Below are positions 1 through 8,468 of a stretch of DNA of 48,541 nucleotides, one piece after another. The position numbers were made by a program, and so were the translations under genes. The stretch comes from Methanobacteriota archaeon (lineage in GTDB: Archaea; Thermoplasmatota; Poseidoniia; Poseidoniales; Poseidoniaceae), in NCBI GenBank assembly GCA_002722135.1, contig PBKJ01000004.1, forward strand, positions 35,214 to 83,754, given 5' to 3'. Within the stretch, counting starts at the first letter, position 1. Every line of letters starts with the position of its first letter. The notes beneath the pieces are model-generated. The model was not told the DNA's origin and did not search any database. It worked only from the letters and a program-made list of their open reading frames with translations.

Positions 1-951
1 GATGGCACGCAGTGGACGGACGAGGACGGCGACGGGTACGGGGACAACGCGGACGGGTTTGAGGCCGATGCGTGTCCGACCGTTGCCGGAAACTCCACCT
101 TGGATCGCTTTGGTTGCGAGGACTACGACGGCGATGGATGGTCGGACCCCTTCGACGGCATCGGCACCGACGCAGCACCTGAGGACCCGACACAGTGGAG
201 CGACGCCGACGGGGACTTCTGGTACGACAACCCCAACGGCAATTTCGCTGACGAATGCCCGAACGCACCGGTTGCCCCTGGTGCAGCCACCCGCTTGGAT
301 GGCATCGACCGGAACGGTTGCCCAGACACCGATTTCGACGGATACTCCGATCCTGACGCGACCTACAACGCGTCCATGGGCGCCGACGCGTGTCCTGAAG
401 ACGGATATGACCCCTCCATCACCTCGACCGTGGACCGCTTCGGTTGCTTGGACTCCGACGGGGACGGCTACTCCGACCCCGATGCATCGTGGACGGTGGA
501 CATGGGCGCCGATGCCTTCCCGAACGACCCGATGAAGTGGCTGCCGGAGGTGGCGGAGGAGACCGGAGGCTCGTCCGGATCTTTCGGAACCGTCGCCATG
601 ATCGGCGGCGTCGTGCTGCTCATTGGTGCCATTGGTGCCGTGCTTGTGCTGCGTGGCCGAGGCGGTTCCGACCAAGAGAAGGCGTGGGCATCGGCACCAG
701 ACGGTCTTCCTCCTCTGAACGCCATGGCCCCCGCCGTGGCGGTGCCACCGGGCTTGGCCATGCCGGCCTCCAACGTGGCCGTGCCTCCCGGGCTTGAGAT
801 GCCTGCAGCGGCACCGGTCGCTGCGCCCGCTCCGGCACCTGTTGTGGATCCGGCTGCGCTGTCGTACTACCAAGGCCTCTTGGCACAGGGATACGACCCT
901 GCGTCCGCCCAAATGTACACGCAGCAGTACTATCCGGGCTTCCAAGCTTAG
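1..951 (+). CDS. Calcium-repeat surface protein with C-terminal membrane anchor (5' partial)
   Basis: The frame is open from base 1, so the N-terminus lies outside the window; 316 residues are visible. The first ~180 residues carry acidic DxDxDG-type repeats ([36 protein letters not shown]) spaced by Cys- and Pro-containing linkers. These resemble thrombospondin type-3/EF-loop calcium sites. A single hydrophobic segment follows at about residues 197-219 (nt 589-655), then a Pro/Ala/Val-rich tail with repeated VPPGL-type units and a Tyr/Gln-rich end. I infer an extracellular calcium-binding region anchored by one C-terminal helix, with the tail in the cytoplasm. The substrate or partner cannot be read. 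An ATG at nt 100 in the same frame is only an internal methionine. Confidence 0.8.
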   Translation, partial: DGTQWTDEDGDGYGDNADGFEADACPTVAGNSTLDRFGCEDYDGDGWSDPFDGIGTDAAPEDPTQWSDADGDFWYDNPNGNFADECPNAPVAPGAATRLDGIDRNGCPDTDFDGYSDPDATYNASMGADACPEDGYDPSITSTVDRFGCLDSDGDGYSDPDASWTVDMGADAFPNDPMKWLPEVAEETGGSSGSFGTVAMIGGVVLLIGAIGAVLVLRGRGGSDQEKAWASAPDGLPPLNAMAPAVAVPPGLAMPASNVAVPPGLEMPAAAPVAAPAPAPVVDPAALSYYQGLLAQGYDPASAQMYTQQYYPGFQA

Positions 952-1000
952 GCTACGGCGCCAAGGGAAGCCTCTTGAGGCAGGGCTGAGCCCCCAAGCC

Positions 1001-2422
1001 ATGCAATCCAGCACCGCGTCTCCCCCGTATCTGGTCGCCGACGAATCCCTCGCGGACTTTGGCCGGCTTGAAATCGGCATCGCTGAGCATGAAATGCCTG
1101 GCCTCATGGCCATCCGTGCCCGCTACGCACCCCAGCGTCCGCTCGAAGGCGTCCGCATCACTGGCTCCCTGCACATGACCATTCAGACCGCGGTGCTCAT
1201 CGAAACGCTGGTCGAGCTTGGGGCTGAAGTCCGCTGGGCGAGCTGCAACATCTTCTCCACCCAAGACCACGCTGCTGCGGCCATTGCGGCAAGCGGCACG
1301 CCGGTGTTCGCTTGGAAGGGCATGAGCCTCGAGGAATACTGGGATTGCACCTATCACGCCCTGTCCCACGACGGTGACCAGGGACCCCAACTCATCGTCG
1401 ACGACGGTGGTGACGCGACCCTGCTCATCCACAAGGGATACGAACTCGAGCACGGCGACCGCTGGATCGATACGACCTCGGACAGCACCGAAGAAGCCGT
1501 CATCAAGGACCTGCTTCGCCGTGTTCACGAGGAGGATTCGACCCGCTGGACCCGCATGGTGGCCGACCTCGTCGGCGTGTCCGAGGAAACCACCACCGGC
1601 GTGCACCGTCTCATCCAGCGCTTCGAGGAAGGCAAGTTGCTCTTCCCCGCCATCAACGTCAACGACTCCGTGACGAAGTCGAAGTTCGACAACCTCTACG
1701 GCTGCCGCGAGTCCCTTGTGGACGGCATCAAGCGCGCGACGGACGTGATGATCTCTGGCAAGTTGGCCGTGGTCTGCGGCTTCGGCGACGTCGGAAAGGG
1801 ATCTGCAGCAGCCCTGCGGGCTCAAGGCGCACGCGTGATCGTCACCGAAATCGACCCCATTTGTGCGCTTCAGGCGGCCATGGAAGGTTACACGGTCACC
1901 ACCGTGGAAGACGCACTTGACACCGCGGACATCTTCGTGACCGCCACCGGCAACAAGGACATCATCACCTTGGATCACATGCGCCGGATGAAGGATCAGG
2001 CCATCGTCTGCAACATCGGTCACTTCGACAACGAGATTCAGGTCGAAGCCCTCCAAGGCGCCCAAGACGTCGGGCACCAGAACATCAAGCCCCAGGTGGA
2101 CCGCTATGACTTCCCAGAAGGACACAGCATCTACCTCCTGGCTGAGGGCCGTCTGGTCAACCTCGGCTGCGCCACCGGTCATCCCAGCTTCGTGATGTCC
2201 AACAGTTTCGCCAACCAAGTGCTGGCTCAGATGGACCTCTGGGCCAACCGCGAGCATGCCGAGATCAAGGTCAGCATCCTGCCTAAGCACCTCGACGAAG
2301 AAGTCGCCATGCTCCACCTCGAGCGCATCGGTGCGAAGCTTACGCCGCTCTCGAAGGACCAAGCCGACTACATCGGCGTTGAGGTCCAAGGACCCTACAA
2401 GCCCGAGGCCTACCGCTACTGA
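1001..2422 (+). CDS. ahcY: Adenosylhomocysteinase (S-adenosyl-L-homocysteine hydrolase)
   Basis: A 473-residue protein matching the SAH hydrolase family in full. The NAD-binding glycine motif GFGDVGKG is at about residues 260-267 and is followed by the acidic strand end TEID. The family C-terminal signature ends PYKPEAYRY. It cleaves S-adenosylhomocysteine to adenosine and homocysteine, relieving product inhibition of methyltransferases. The ATG at 1001 is chosen because the open frame upstream overlaps the previous gene and encodes Arg-rich nonsense, whereas homology begins just after this start. It stands alone, 49 bases after the surface-protein gene and convergent with purP. A phosphorylase that may act on methylthioadenosine lies at 18400-19218, so part of SAM by-product recycling is present here. 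Confidence 0.96.
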   Translation: MQSSTASPPYLVADESLADFGRLEIGIAEHEMPGLMAIRARYAPQRPLEGVRITGSLHMTIQTAVLIETLVELGAEVRWASCNIFSTQDHAAAAIAASGTPVFAWKGMSLEEYWDCTYHALSHDGDQGPQLIVDDGGDATLLIHKGYELEHGDRWIDTTSDSTEEAVIKDLLRRVHEEDSTRWTRMVADLVGVSEETTTGVHRLIQRFEEGKLLFPAINVNDSVTKSKFDNLYGCRESLVDGIKRATDVMISGKLAVVCGFGDVGKGSAAALRAQGARVIVTEIDPICALQAAMEGYTVTTVEDALDTADIFVTATGNKDIITLDHMRRMKDQAIVCNIGHFDNEIQVEALQGAQDVGHQNIKPQVDRYDFPEGHSIYLLAEGRLVNLGCATGHPSFVMSNSFANQVLAQMDLWANREHAEIKVSILPKHLDEEVAMLHLERIGAKLTPLSKDQADYIGVEVQGPYKPEAYRY

Positions 2423-2467
2423 GTGATGTGTTGAGCCCTTGGTCGGGCCAAGGCGCACGCATGCCGG

Positions 2468-3625
2468 TCAAGTGAGCACTTCGAGCAAGCGGTCTTGCTC
2501 AGCAGCGCGTCGAAGCTCCATCGCGATGCGACGGCCGCTGCTCATGGGCTTGCGCCAGAGGGCGTTACCGTAGGGGTGGCCGACGTTGACGTGGACGTTG
2601 GTGCCACCGCCCAAGCGAGGGGCGACGTCGTAAATGGCGTAATTCATGTCCTTGTCGATGCAAGTTTGCAGGCAGAAGGGGCCGATGACGCCAGGGTCGT
2701 AGTGCTCCTGAGCGGCGTCGATGAACTTCTCACCCAACTCGAACGCGGTTTCGAGCAGGGATTCACGGATCGTGGCGGTGTTGTGCCCCACGACGGTCAT
2801 CTCAGGGATCTGCTGGTGAGCGGGCATGGTCATTTGCTGGGGAGCAGGCAAGCGAACGTGGCCGTCAAGAGAGGACTCGAAGCGCCAGTCGACGCCGAGC
2901 AACTCGAGCGACTCGTCACGGTCGGCCAACGGGCTGTGGAAGAAGTTCAGGTTGAACACGGGACCGATGACGTAGCGCTCGATGCGAGCGCCGTCGAGGC
3001 TTTCTTGATCGATGATGCCCTCTTTGAGCAAGGTTTGCGACTTCTCGACGTATTCTTCGTAGGACGCGCACGTGAAGAAACCACGTTCGAGCTTCTTCTG
3101 GGCGTGATGCAACTTGACGATGACCAGGCAATCGATGTCTTGCGGGTCATCGATTTTCTCCGGGTACGGCAAGCCTGCCTTGTCGAGGATCCAGTAGTAA
3201 TCCTGGTCCTCGGTCCGCTCTTCCATGCGCAGCATGTTGCGCGAGCCAAACATGGGGACGTGGAAGTCGTTCTCGATGGCGTCGATGTTGCAGTAGGAGG
3301 TGAACGAGCGGTTCGGGATGTAGACCACGTTGCGGTCGCGCATGCGCTGCTGCATGGCGGGGTCGAGCACGCCGTCAAAGGAGGGCATCACGATGGCCTT
3401 GTCCACCATGCCGCGTCGGACGCGACCGGAGGCGTTGCGCTCGCTGCGGAAGTACTTCGCGTAGGTCTTCTCGCGCCCCTCTTTGCAATACGCCACGGTG
3501 GGGAAGCCTTCCTCGATCGCGCCGTCACAAATGTCCAGCGCAGAGTGGGATGCGGTCATGCCCACGCGGAGCTTCATGCGGTCGTAGTTCTCGACGATGC
3601 CTGCGATGTCGTCACGGGTGATCAT
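2468..3625 (-). CDS. purP: FAICAR synthetase (formate-AICAR ligase), archaeal PurP
   Basis: 385 residues with the archaeal PurP layout. The N-terminal region contains SHSALDICDGAIEEGFPT. It is followed by an ATP-grasp-like body with FRYESNL-type spacing (here WRFESSLDGHVRLPA) and a C-terminal GPFCLQTCIDKD segment. PurP makes 5-formamidoimidazole-4-carboxamide ribotide from AICAR, formate and ATP in archaeal purine synthesis, replacing the folate-dependent PurH step. The ATG at 3625 has a GGAGG ribosome-binding motif about eight bases upstream on the minus strand (plus 3633-3638). It is the last gene of the minus-strand run, 36 bases after a coiled-coil gene, so it may be co-transcribed with genes unrelated to purine synthesis. 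It is convergent with ahcY. Confidence 0.93.
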   Translation of the reverse strand: MITRDDIAGIVENYDRMKLRVGMTASHSALDICDGAIEEGFPTVAYCKEGREKTYAKYFRSERNASGRVRRGMVDKAIVMPSFDGVLDPAMQQRMRDRNVVYIPNRSFTSYCNIDAIENDFHVPMFGSRNMLRMEERTEDQDYYWILDKAGLPYPEKIDDPQDIDCLVIVKLHHAQKKLERGFFTCASYEEYVEKSQTLLKEGIIDQESLDGARIERYVIGPVFNLNFFHSPLADRDESLELLGVDWRFESSLDGHVRLPAPQQMTMPAHQQIPEMTVVGHNTATIRESLLETAFELGEKFIDAAQEHYDPGVIGPFCLQTCIDKDMNYAIYDVAPRLGGGTNVHVNVGHPYGNALWRKPMSSGRRIAMELRRAAEQDRLLEVLT

Positions 3626-3661
3626 GCGTTGGCCTCCTTCAGGCCTCCCCGGGGGGGGTTT

Positions 3662-4549
3662 TCAGTCATACCGCTGCAGTTGCATCAGCTCGTCGGTCGA
3701 GAGCGTCTCGCCGGACATCAGTTTGCCCATGAGATCGGAGACCTCCATGCGTGGTGTTGGACGGTGGCTTTCGCCGCTGTCCGCACTGCGCATGGCCCGG
3801 AGCATGTCTTGGATGGAGTGGAGGCACCGAAGGGAGACGATGTAGTGGTGGTGGGCGCTGTCGGCTTCGCGCTTGATGGAGCGGAGTTCACGGTGCGCGC
3901 GCTCCTGCTTGGCGCGGGTCTCGTCCACCTGAGCATGCCACTTGAGCATGAGATCATGGGCAGATTGGGCCGCGGAAGCGGCTTCCTCAACCTCTTGGTG
4001 GGCCGCTTCCTGCTCTTCTTGAGCCTGCTTCAAATCCGCACTGACCGCGCCAAGCTCGGTGTCGTTGGCTTCAGCCGCCTTCATGTCACGGATTTGCTTC
4101 TGGATGCTCTTCATGCGCTCCATGACCTTCTTCTCGTTCTTGCCGGTGTGGCGGCCTTGCTCAAACTCACGCTCGAGGCGGTCAAGGTCTCGGCGCAGGC
4201 TCTGGATGGTGACGGGTCGCTCTCGGCGTCCACGGCGACCGAAGGTTTCCTCCTGCGGTGCTTGGGGCGCCCTCGATTCTTCGATCTTGGCGCGAGCGGC
4301 GCGCACACGGTCAGTGGCCTGCTTCCGGACCTCCTTCTTTGAGCGAACGATTTCGTTGAGTTGCTCGCGCACCTCACGCTGCTGCTTCACTTCGGTGATG
4401 AGTTCACGGACCTCGCCGCTGAGCTCGTCTCGGGCGGTGCGAGCGCTGCGCGCCTTCTCGTTGTGGCCATCTCGAGCCTCACGGTAGGTGGTGGCTTTGG
4501 TGTCCACCATGGTGCGTCGTTCTTCAAGCAGGGACTTGAGGTCGCTCAT
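3662..4549 (-). CDS. COG1340-like coiled-coil protein
   Basis: 295 residues, almost wholly predicted coiled coil (long runs rich in Glu, Lys, Arg and Ala). There is a basic/Pro interruption near residues 100-125 (APQAPQEETFGRRGRRERP). The central stretch LDRLEREFEQGRHTGKNEKK and a later HHHYIVSLRCLHSIQDMLRA resemble archaeal COG1340 proteins, which are distantly related to eukaryotic Bfr1. The C-terminus ends in a short module, VSDLMGKLMSGETLSTDELM, that recurs in the neighbouring nucleotidyltransferase. ATG 4549 is preferred over the longer frame from 4678, whose extra residues overlap the Roadblock gene. A TATA-like element lies about 52 bases upstream. Function is unknown; COG1340 membership is my pattern-based call. 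Confidence 0.85.
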   Translation of the reverse strand: MSDLKSLLEERRTMVDTKATTYREARDGHNEKARSARTARDELSGEVRELITEVKQQREVREQLNEIVRSKKEVRKQATDRVRAARAKIEESRAPQAPQEETFGRRGRRERPVTIQSLRRDLDRLEREFEQGRHTGKNEKKVMERMKSIQKQIRDMKAAEANDTELGAVSADLKQAQEEQEAAHQEVEEAASAAQSAHDLMLKWHAQVDETRAKQERAHRELRSIKREADSAHHHYIVSLRCLHSIQDMLRAMRSADSGESHRPTPRMEVSDLMGKLMSGETLSTDELMQLQRYD

Positions 4550-4599
4550 GGTGGTCACCGTCAGGGCATTGACCCGACGTCTTCGCCACCTGCACGTCC

Positions 4600-4608
4600 C
4601 ATTTAACC
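4600..4608 (-). promoter_or_regulatory. Probable TATA box for the coiled-coil/purP transcript
   Basis: On the minus strand this reads GGTTAAATG, the most A/T-rich element nearby. It lies 51-59 bases before the coiled-coil start at 4549, allowing a leader of about 25 bases. It overlaps the region just past the Roadblock stop codon, so this pair of genes may have an internal promoter within the longer operon. Confidence 0.4.
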
Positions 4609-4610
4609 CT

Positions 4611-4919
4611 TCAGCGTGCCAAGCGCTCGCAGCATCGCCGCACTTCGACAAGAAGGCCGCCAAGGTTGGGCGATGCATCGGTCAACGCAAGCAGGAGTTG
4701 TCCGCCTTCGAAACGCTCGGCAATCGCCCACCCTTGCTCCGCCTCAAGGGTCATGCGGTGACCGGGTTCGAGCATGTTCATCGCTTCAGCAGCGGCCTGC
4801 CGTGCTTCGGAGGCACGTGGGCCAGAAGAGGCGAGAGAAAGCCCATCAGGGCCCAACAGGGCAACGCCCACGACGTCCTGACGTGCGGAACACAAGCCAT
4901 CGAGGACGGACTGGCTCAT
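4611..4919 (-). CDS. Roadblock/LC7-domain protein
   Basis: 102 residues, a single domain. The N-terminal helix is followed by VVGVALLGPDGLSLASSG, the typical Roadblock/LC7 (MglB-like) strand-turn-strand. A helix (EARQAAAEAMNMLE) and the paired strands WAIAERFEGGQLLLALTD follow, and a final helix ends VRRCCERLAR. Such domains dimerise and often regulate small Ras-like GTPases; in archaea free-standing copies are common. No GTPase gene is visible nearby, so the partner is unknown. It lies 25 bases after the GNAT gene and 61 bases before the coiled-coil gene, in the same direction, suggesting co-transcription. Confidence 0.7.
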   Translation of the reverse strand: MSQSVLDGLCSARQDVVGVALLGPDGLSLASSGPRASEARQAAAEAMNMLEPGHRMTLEAEQGWAIAERFEGGQLLLALTDASPNLGGLLVEVRRCCERLAR

Positions 4920-4944
4920 GGGTGGAACACGACGCTTCGGTGCA

Positions 4945-5451
4945 TCAGCCTTCCCGCGGTGCTGTGGGCATCGGGCCGCGCATCAGCAAACCAAGACCGT
5001 CCGTGTAATAGTCGTGAAGTTGCCCTTCGACGGTCAAGCCTCGCCGTTCGTAGAATCGAATGGCCGCTTGATTGTCGGCTCGTACCTCCAACCGCACGCC
5101 CGTCAGGCCTTCGTTCCGTCCGGCTTGAACGGCCAGTTCCCAGGCTTGGCTGCCAAGGCCTCGACCTTGCAGGCCGGCGTCCACGGCGAAGGCCACCACC
5201 CGCTGTTCCACGTCCTGAAAGGGCGTCGTCCAGAGCAGGCCGCGAAGCCGATCTGGTCCGAGGTCGGCAAGGGCTTCCTCCTGATCGTGTTCCAGCAGCA
5301 TGAGGTTCCCGTCCCACGTTGGGACCGGTAAGGCTGCGAGGCTTCGTGGCGTGTACGATTCACCGGTCTGAGCCAGGAAGAGCGTGCACGCGGCCTGCGC
5401 CCACGCCTCGCTCCATTCTGCTGGACTTCGGGCGGTGCACCAGGTGAACAT
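4945..5451 (-). CDS. GNAT-family N-acetyltransferase
   Basis: 168 residues. The acetyl-CoA pyrophosphate-binding motif of the Gcn5 family is clear (FAVDAGLQGRGLGSQAWEL, the Q/RxxGxG/A element). It is followed by GVRLEVRADNQAAIRFYERR and GLTVEGQLHDYY, the usual motif B with an asparagine and a C-terminal Tyr. The protein should transfer acetyl from acetyl-CoA to an amine; protein N-terminus (RimI-like) and small-molecule amines are both possible. ATG 5451 was chosen because it is four bases past the stop of the nucleotidyltransferase gene. The longer frame to 5760 runs inside that gene and is out of character. The tight spacing suggests translation in the same operon. Confidence 0.85.
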   Translation of the reverse strand: MFTWCTARSPAEWSEAWAQAACTLFLAQTGESYTPRSLAALPVPTWDGNLMLLEHDQEEALADLGPDRLRGLLWTTPFQDVEQRVVAFAVDAGLQGRGLGSQAWELAVQAGRNEGLTGVRLEVRADNQAAIRFYERRGLTVEGQLHDYYTDGLGLLMRGPMPTAPREG

Positions 5452-5455
5452 TCGT

Positions 5456-7588
5456 TCACTCCCGAGGTGATCGTGGTCCTTTGCCACGCTTCCCTCGACG
5501 TTGCTTGATGTCGTTCCGTCGACGGGATGCAGCATGGCGTTCGGACTTGTGGCGATGGCGCTTGCTTTGTTTGGCCTCCTGCTGCGCGCCAGGAAGCCCG
5601 CCTTGATCGAGCAGCGCTCCGAGGTCGGTGAGGGAGAGCGTGCCGCCGGATTGCGCCCGCTCTCGGACTTCCTTGACGTCCACACGGGGCCGTCGAGGCC
5701 CATCGCGGTTTGCACCTCGACGGCCTTGACGGCGCTGGCCACCGCCACGCTGCGGTCCACCCTTGAGGAAAGCCTCCAATCGTCCCACTTCGCGGCTGAG
5801 TTGCTTGCGCTCTTTCCGCCTTGACTTCAGCAACCGCGTGATGCGGTTTGCACGGCGATCGTATTCATCGACGTCTCCGCTTCTGACGCGCACTTCCTTC
5901 AGTCCAGGCTCATCTTTGAGCAGGTCGGCATGGGTCTGCTTGCGGTCTTTCTCAAGGGTGCGGATTTTCTTGACTTCCTCTCGCTGGACCCTCAAGAGGT
6001 CGATGTAGCGCTGGTGATGGGCATCGCTCGCAACCTTCGCTTTGTGCATGGCTTGGAGTTCGAAGAAGCGGCCGAAATTCCGCTGCTCGCGCTCCAATGA
6101 CGGGACGCGAAAGACGTCAACTTCCGCCGTGAGCGTGTGGTAGAGGCGCTTCAGCTCCTCCTCGATTCTGGCACGAGGCAAGACGAGGCGCTGATTCTCC
6201 GCATCGCGGAGGGCTTTGGCTTGGTCCATTTCCGCAGCCCGGTCCCGGAGTCCGCGCGCCACGGCTCGAATCTCTTGGCTCATCCCTTTGGTGTCCTTGA
6301 GCGCGCCTCGCATCGCTTTCGAGAGACGGATGGCTTCTTCGCGCTCTGCAACCAGCGCGTCCACCCGCTCTTGGGCCACGTTGAGTTCGGCCTTTTTGGT
6401 GGCCAGAAGGGCTGCGACCTTTTCGCGGTCCATGCCTTTCAGGTCGTCGAACAGGCCTCTGGGTTGGTCGGGTGCAAGGCGCAGGCCGTCCACGGGCGCG
6501 AGCAACGTGGTCAGATCAGCGCCCTGCACCAAGCCCTCCCACATCCTGAGGCCTTCTTCCATGAGGTCAGCCCAGCCTTCGGCCTTGACCACACGGGACA
6601 GATCGTGGTCGAGGTCGAAGGGGTCCTCGATGGCCATCACGTGGTGACCCATGCGGTCCACGGCGCCCTGAAGTTCCTTGACGGGGCCGTGCTTTGGTGC
6701 TGGCCAGCGTCGCTTGGTTCGTTGAGGGTCATCGCCTTCCCTGAGGCTCACGATACGCTTGTCCCAGGTGTGCTGAACGAACCAGCGGTGGAAGAATCCA
6801 GCGAAGAGTTCGGCCGCCGTGGCGGTGCCGGGCGTGAAGCCCTCAGGCACGATGACGGTGGTGTCGTGCCTTCGCCCGTCATAGGTTTCGATCCGCCGTG
6901 GCTCTCCTGACTGCAAATTTGGTACGATTGGTGCGTCCACGGACTGGAGGTGACGGAGCACCAACACCGTCCATGCGTACGACGACAGGGTTCCGTTGAA
7001 GGCGTTGGCCAAGCCCCGCTGCAGCGCCCAGTGTTTCACCGCGAGGGCCACGCTCTTGACGCGTGGGTCGAGGTCGACGTACGCGGCAATCAACTCCGTG
7101 TTGCGCAATGCGAGGGCGTTGTTGAGGCTCAAGTCAACGGGGATTCCTGTGGCTGCGTCCGTGAACTTCACGATCGGTACTTTGGCTCGTCCGATGGTTT
7201 GGATGTCGCGGTAGTCCTCGCTCTCGAGGACGTTGGCCAAATGCCGCAGCACGCTCTTGGGCTTTCGGATGTCCTTCACCACGAGGCAAAGGTCCACATC
7301 GCCTCGTCGAAGCACCAGACCGGTCTCTGCGGAACCGAACGGATGAAGCTTCGAGCCACGTATTTGACGTTCGAGCGTTCGCGTGAGGTGGTTGACGATG
7401 CCGCGTCGCTGCTTTCGTTCCACCTCCGACGGCGTCACCTCACGTTCGACGGCGTCGAGCTGAGAGGCCAGAGCAGTGGAGACCTCAGCGGTCATGGCCT
7501 CGAGCGAAGGCGGGGTGTAGGTGCCCTCAAGTCGACCGATGACGCGAGGCCAACGCGCGACCTGTTCTTTGGTCCACCCCGAACTCAC
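5456..7588 (-). CDS. Cid1/TUTase-like terminal nucleotidyltransferase fused to a coiled-coil tail
   Basis: 710 residues. Residues 85-99 hold the polymerase-beta-type signature GS...DVD (GSAETGLVLRRGDVDL) and D152 in GIPVDLSLNN is the third carboxylate. LRNTELIAAY, VKHWALQRG and GTLSSYAWTVLVLRHLQ (199-215) follow. A PAP-associated part comes next with FFHRWF, RIVSLREG (278-285) and AIEDPFDLDHDLSRVV (319-334). These blocks match, in order, fission-yeast Cid1 and related TUT/GLD2/TRF4 enzymes, which add U or A to RNA 3' ends. Residues ~385-610 are coiled coil of COG1340 character, then a basic Gly/Arg linker, the module VREDRAQ-like SGGTLSLTDLGALLDQ (about 647-662) and a Lys/Arg-rich end. Archaeal CCA-adding enzymes are also polymerase-beta-fold, but lack this arrangement. 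ATG 7588 overlaps the upstream stop by four bases. Product specificity (U, A or other) cannot be read. Confidence 0.85.
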   Translation of the reverse strand: MSSGWTKEQVARWPRVIGRLEGTYTPPSLEAMTAEVSTALASQLDAVEREVTPSEVERKQRRGIVNHLTRTLERQIRGSKLHPFGSAETGLVLRRGDVDLCLVVKDIRKPKSVLRHLANVLESEDYRDIQTIGRAKVPIVKFTDAATGIPVDLSLNNALALRNTELIAAYVDLDPRVKSVALAVKHWALQRGLANAFNGTLSSYAWTVLVLRHLQSVDAPIVPNLQSGEPRRIETYDGRRHDTTVIVPEGFTPGTATAAELFAGFFHRWFVQHTWDKRIVSLREGDDPQRTKRRWPAPKHGPVKELQGAVDRMGHHVMAIEDPFDLDHDLSRVVKAEGWADLMEEGLRMWEGLVQGADLTTLLAPVDGLRLAPDQPRGLFDDLKGMDREKVAALLATKKAELNVAQERVDALVAEREEAIRLSKAMRGALKDTKGMSQEIRAVARGLRDRAAEMDQAKALRDAENQRLVLPRARIEEELKRLYHTLTAEVDVFRVPSLEREQRNFGRFFELQAMHKAKVASDAHHQRYIDLLRVQREEVKKIRTLEKDRKQTHADLLKDEPGLKEVRVRSGDVDEYDRRANRITRLLKSRRKERKQLSREVGRLEAFLKGGPQRGGGQRRQGRRGANRDGPRRPRVDVKEVRERAQSGGTLSLTDLGALLDQGGLPGAQQEAKQSKRHRHKSERHAASRRRNDIKQRRGKRGKGPRSPRE

Positions 7589-8379
7589 TCCTCTTCCTCC
7601 TTTGGTTTGGAGGAGACAAAACTCGAGTTGCCGCCCGCGGCCACCTTCTGCATGGCGTTGAGCAAGGGGTGATCGGCATCCAAGGTCGCGGCCACCACGC
7701 CGGTCCAGTAGGCGATGGCCTGCTCCGACTCATCGAGCGCGACCGCGAGCCGGCGGGTGCGTGAGTCTGCACGTCGCAAGCCCTGGTCTTGTTCGAGGAA
7801 GTTCTGGTGCTGTTGTTGGTGGTCCTCAACCACGAGGAGCATGGCTTCGTGGGCCTTTTGCGCGGCATCGAGCATGGCGTGCGCTTCCTTGCGTGCCTCG
7901 CTCATGGCCAGATGGTCGCTGGCCTTCTCCGTCCGGCTGGCGACCCACGCTTCGTGCTCGGACACCAACGTTCGCATTTCAGAGATGAAATTGGCCTCAG
8001 TTCTGTGGTCGCCCGCAGTTTGCTGCATCGCCTCCTCGATCGCGTTGAGTCGGGCGTTCAGGCGCTCCCGCGCCCATGCTGGGTCCGGGGTGCGGACGAC
8101 GTCCTTGCCCTCCATGCCCTCACGGAGGGCTTCCACGCGCTCGAACGCGGCTCGTGCTTTTGCGTGGTAGGCGTTCCGTTCGGCCTTCAAAGAGGCGATG
8201 GTTTCGCTGAATTGGTCACGTTGACGCTTGGCGCTCGAGGCGAGCCCCTTCGCGGCCTCCAGTTCCTCCCTGCGCGCATCCAACTGATCGGGAATGGCTT
8301 CAGCAAGCCGTTCGCGGCGATGAAGCACCAATCGAGCCAGCAGTTCTGGCTGGACCTCGAGGAGAGCGTCGACGTCCAC
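7585..8379 (-). CDS. COG1340-like coiled-coil protein upstream of the nucleotidyltransferase
   Basis: 264 residues from the GTG at 8379. The protein starts VDVDALLEVQPELLARLVLH and then becomes long alternating charged helices (residues ~35-230), with LNARLNAIEEAMQQ in the position of the COG1340 central signature. The end is Gly/Ser and Glu-rich (KPKEEEE). The stop overlaps the nucleotidyltransferase start in an ATGA arrangement, so the two are very likely translationally coupled and may act together. A longer reading from GTG 8463 would leave only five bases to the divergent gene at 8469 and adds a non-helical, compositionally odd segment, so I favour 8379; the start is uncertain. No enzymatic motif is visible. 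Confidence 0.75.
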   Translation of the reverse strand: MDVDALLEVQPELLARLVLHRRERLAEAIPDQLDARREELEAAKGLASSAKRQRDQFSETIASLKAERNAYHAKARAAFERVEALREGMEGKDVVRTPDPAWARERLNARLNAIEEAMQQTAGDHRTEANFISEMRTLVSEHEAWVASRTEKASDHLAMSEARKEAHAMLDAAQKAHEAMLLVVEDHQQQHQNFLEQDQGLRRADSRTRRLAVALDESEQAIAYWTGVVAATLDADHPLLNAMQKVAAGGNSSFVSSKPKEEEE

Positions 8380-8468
8380 GCGCGGTGGGCATACACCAAC
8401 CCGTGTAAAGGCTCCCCTGCGGGTCGCAGTGGCGTGAAGGTGAAGAACCCCGCAGGCGAGCACTAGGT

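Noticed and set aside
953-2458. Open frame of 501 residues on the minus strand opposite ahcY
   Set aside because: It is the antisense shadow of ahcY, with low-complexity Val/Asp/His-rich content; the AhcY motifs on the plus strand are unambiguous.
3640-3661. Run of eight G bases with adjoining C bases between the coiled-coil gene and purP
   Set aside because: It could fold as a short hairpin, but it is very short and there is no T-run; more likely incidental next to the purP ribosome-binding motif.
2495-4342. Open frame of 615 residues on the plus strand over purP and the coiled-coil gene
   Set aside because: A GC-rich antisense frame spanning two well-supported genes; it shows no domain and has a Val/Ala/Asp-rich composition typical of shadows.
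5456-7588. Archaeal CCA-adding enzyme as an alternative name for the nucleotidyltransferase
   Set aside because: The blocks GTLSSYAWTVLVL and AIEDPFDLDHDLSR match Cid1/PAP-associated enzymes, and archaeal CCA enzymes have a different arrangement after the catalytic domain. Not excluded by a search.
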